Source: Clostridia bacterium (GTDB taxonomy: Bacteria; Bacillota; Clostridia; Oscillospirales; CAG-272). Taken from it: a DNA stretch of 6,996 bases. The translations under genes were made by a program, and so were the position numbers. Of this stretch, positions 6,551 to 6,996 are shown one piece after another (the first letter of the stretch is position 1; each line of letters starts with the position of its first letter). The stretch spans positions 1 through 6,996 of the forward strand of contig JAFQOC010000091.1 in assembly GCA_017420845.1 (NCBI GenBank), read 5' to 3'. The notes beneath the pieces are model-generated. The model worked only from the letters and a program-made list of their open reading frames with translations, made no database searches and was not told the origin of the DNA.

Positions 6551-6996
6551 TTATTTGGATTGCGTCAATTCTGCTGCCGGAGATGCCTGCGTTTTGTCAT
6601 CAGCCGCTTTCTTTTTTCCTTTGAGGGAAAATTTGGATTCAGTTCCTTTTATCAGCCGTTTAAAGTTTTCCTTGTGCCTGACTGCCATGAACAGGGCGCA
6701 GGCGGCGGCCATCAGAATAACCGGAACTGACGCGCCGAAGGGGATCAGCAGGATCGGGCAGAGAAGCATAGCCACCGAGGTGGACAGCGACATGTATTTC
6801 GTGGTCAGCAGGAGAGCCACCATAATGCCCGTTGCGATCAGTCCCACACGCCAATCCATGACGTACATGGTGGAGAGGCAGACGAGGAAACCCTTCCCGC
6901 CCTTGAATTTGTATTGGCACGGGAAGGCGTGACCGAGCATACAGAAGATGCCCGTATAGGCCGCCGCAAGCTGAAAATCCACACCTTGGAGGGACA
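6551..6996 (-). CDS. plsY: PlsY, acyl-phosphate:glycerol-3-phosphate acyltransferase (C-terminal part; start beyond right edge)
   Basis: The minus-strand frame is open from the window edge to the TAA at 6553-6551, giving 147 full codons of a protein usually about 200-220 residues long. The N-terminal 70 or so residues, including the first catalytic loop, lie outside. Visible family motifs, numbered from the first complete codon, are LGHAFP (20-25) running into KFKGGKG (29-35), the glycerol-3-phosphate/phosphate-binding loop; KYMSLSTSVA (66-75), matching the SLAS-type motif; and RHKENFKRLIKGTE (106-119), the typical end of the family. Hydrophobic helices lie at about 8-20, 50-65, 72-87 and 90-105. 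PlsY moves the acyl chain from acyl-phosphate to glycerol-3-phosphate in the inner membrane, the first step of phospholipid synthesis after PlsX. After residue 120 comes a lysine-rich, then polar, tail of about 27 residues, longer than in many homologues. A GTG at 6982 exists, but starting there would remove essential motifs, so it is not the real start. Confidence 0.93.
   Translation of the reverse strand, partial: SLQGVDFQLAAAYTGIFCMLGHAFPCQYKFKGGKGFLVCLSTMYVMDWRVGLIATGIMVALLLTTKYMSLSTSVAMLLCPILLIPFGASVPVILMAAACALFMAVRHKENFKRLIKGTESKFSLKGKKKAADDKTQASPAAELTQSK

Noticed and set aside
6440..6730. Small plus-strand gene between the activase-like gene and plsY
   Set aside because: No ribosome site or promoter supports it, and most of it is antisense to the conserved plsY C-terminus.

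Overview
The window looks like chromosomal DNA from an anaerobic low-to-moderate-GC Gram-positive bacterium, most likely a gut-type clostridium (Oscillospiraceae/Lachnospiraceae-like). The evidence is an oxygen-sensitive 2-hydroxyacyl-CoA dehydratase activase-like protein, a PlsY acyltransferase of Firmicutes type, a YwaF-type membrane protein, purine-rich Shine-Dalgarno sites and strong extended -10 sigma-A-like promoters. Genus cannot be fixed from the sequence. I see no mobile element, CRISPR array, tRNA, rRNA or recognisable riboswitch.

Layout. Positions 1-954 (minus) hold the N-terminal 318 codons of a GH36-type alpha-galactosidase that runs off the left edge. Positions 955-1249 are a divergent regulatory region with one clear promoter for each flanking gene, A-tract repeats, and a small terminator-like hairpin in the leader of the rightward gene. 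Positions 1250-2023 (plus) encode a seven-helix YwaF-family membrane protein, closed by a strong intrinsic terminator at 2080-2127. Positions 2156-6379 (minus) encode one very large protein (1407 aa): two tandem BadF/BadG/BcrA/BcrD-type ATPase domains fused to a Cys-rich linker, a DUF2229 domain and an HgdB-like C-terminal half. It has its own promoter at 6417-6445. Positions 6551-6996 (minus) are the C-terminal 147 codons of plsY, whose start lies beyond the right edge.

How the genes relate. I see no single pathway. The alpha-galactosidase serves oligosaccharide catabolism, PlsY makes lysophosphatidate for membrane lipids, and the YwaF-like protein has no assigned function. The giant activase-like protein appears to be a single-gene transcription unit. 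Its tandem ATPase domains retain all four cysteines that a homodimeric activase would use to hold its bridging [4Fe-4S] cluster. Its C-terminal half carries further conserved-looking Cys motifs, so it could be a self-contained ATP-driven low-potential electron donor/acceptor pair. This protein is the most interesting item here. The architecture is a known but poorly characterised family, not something I can call new.
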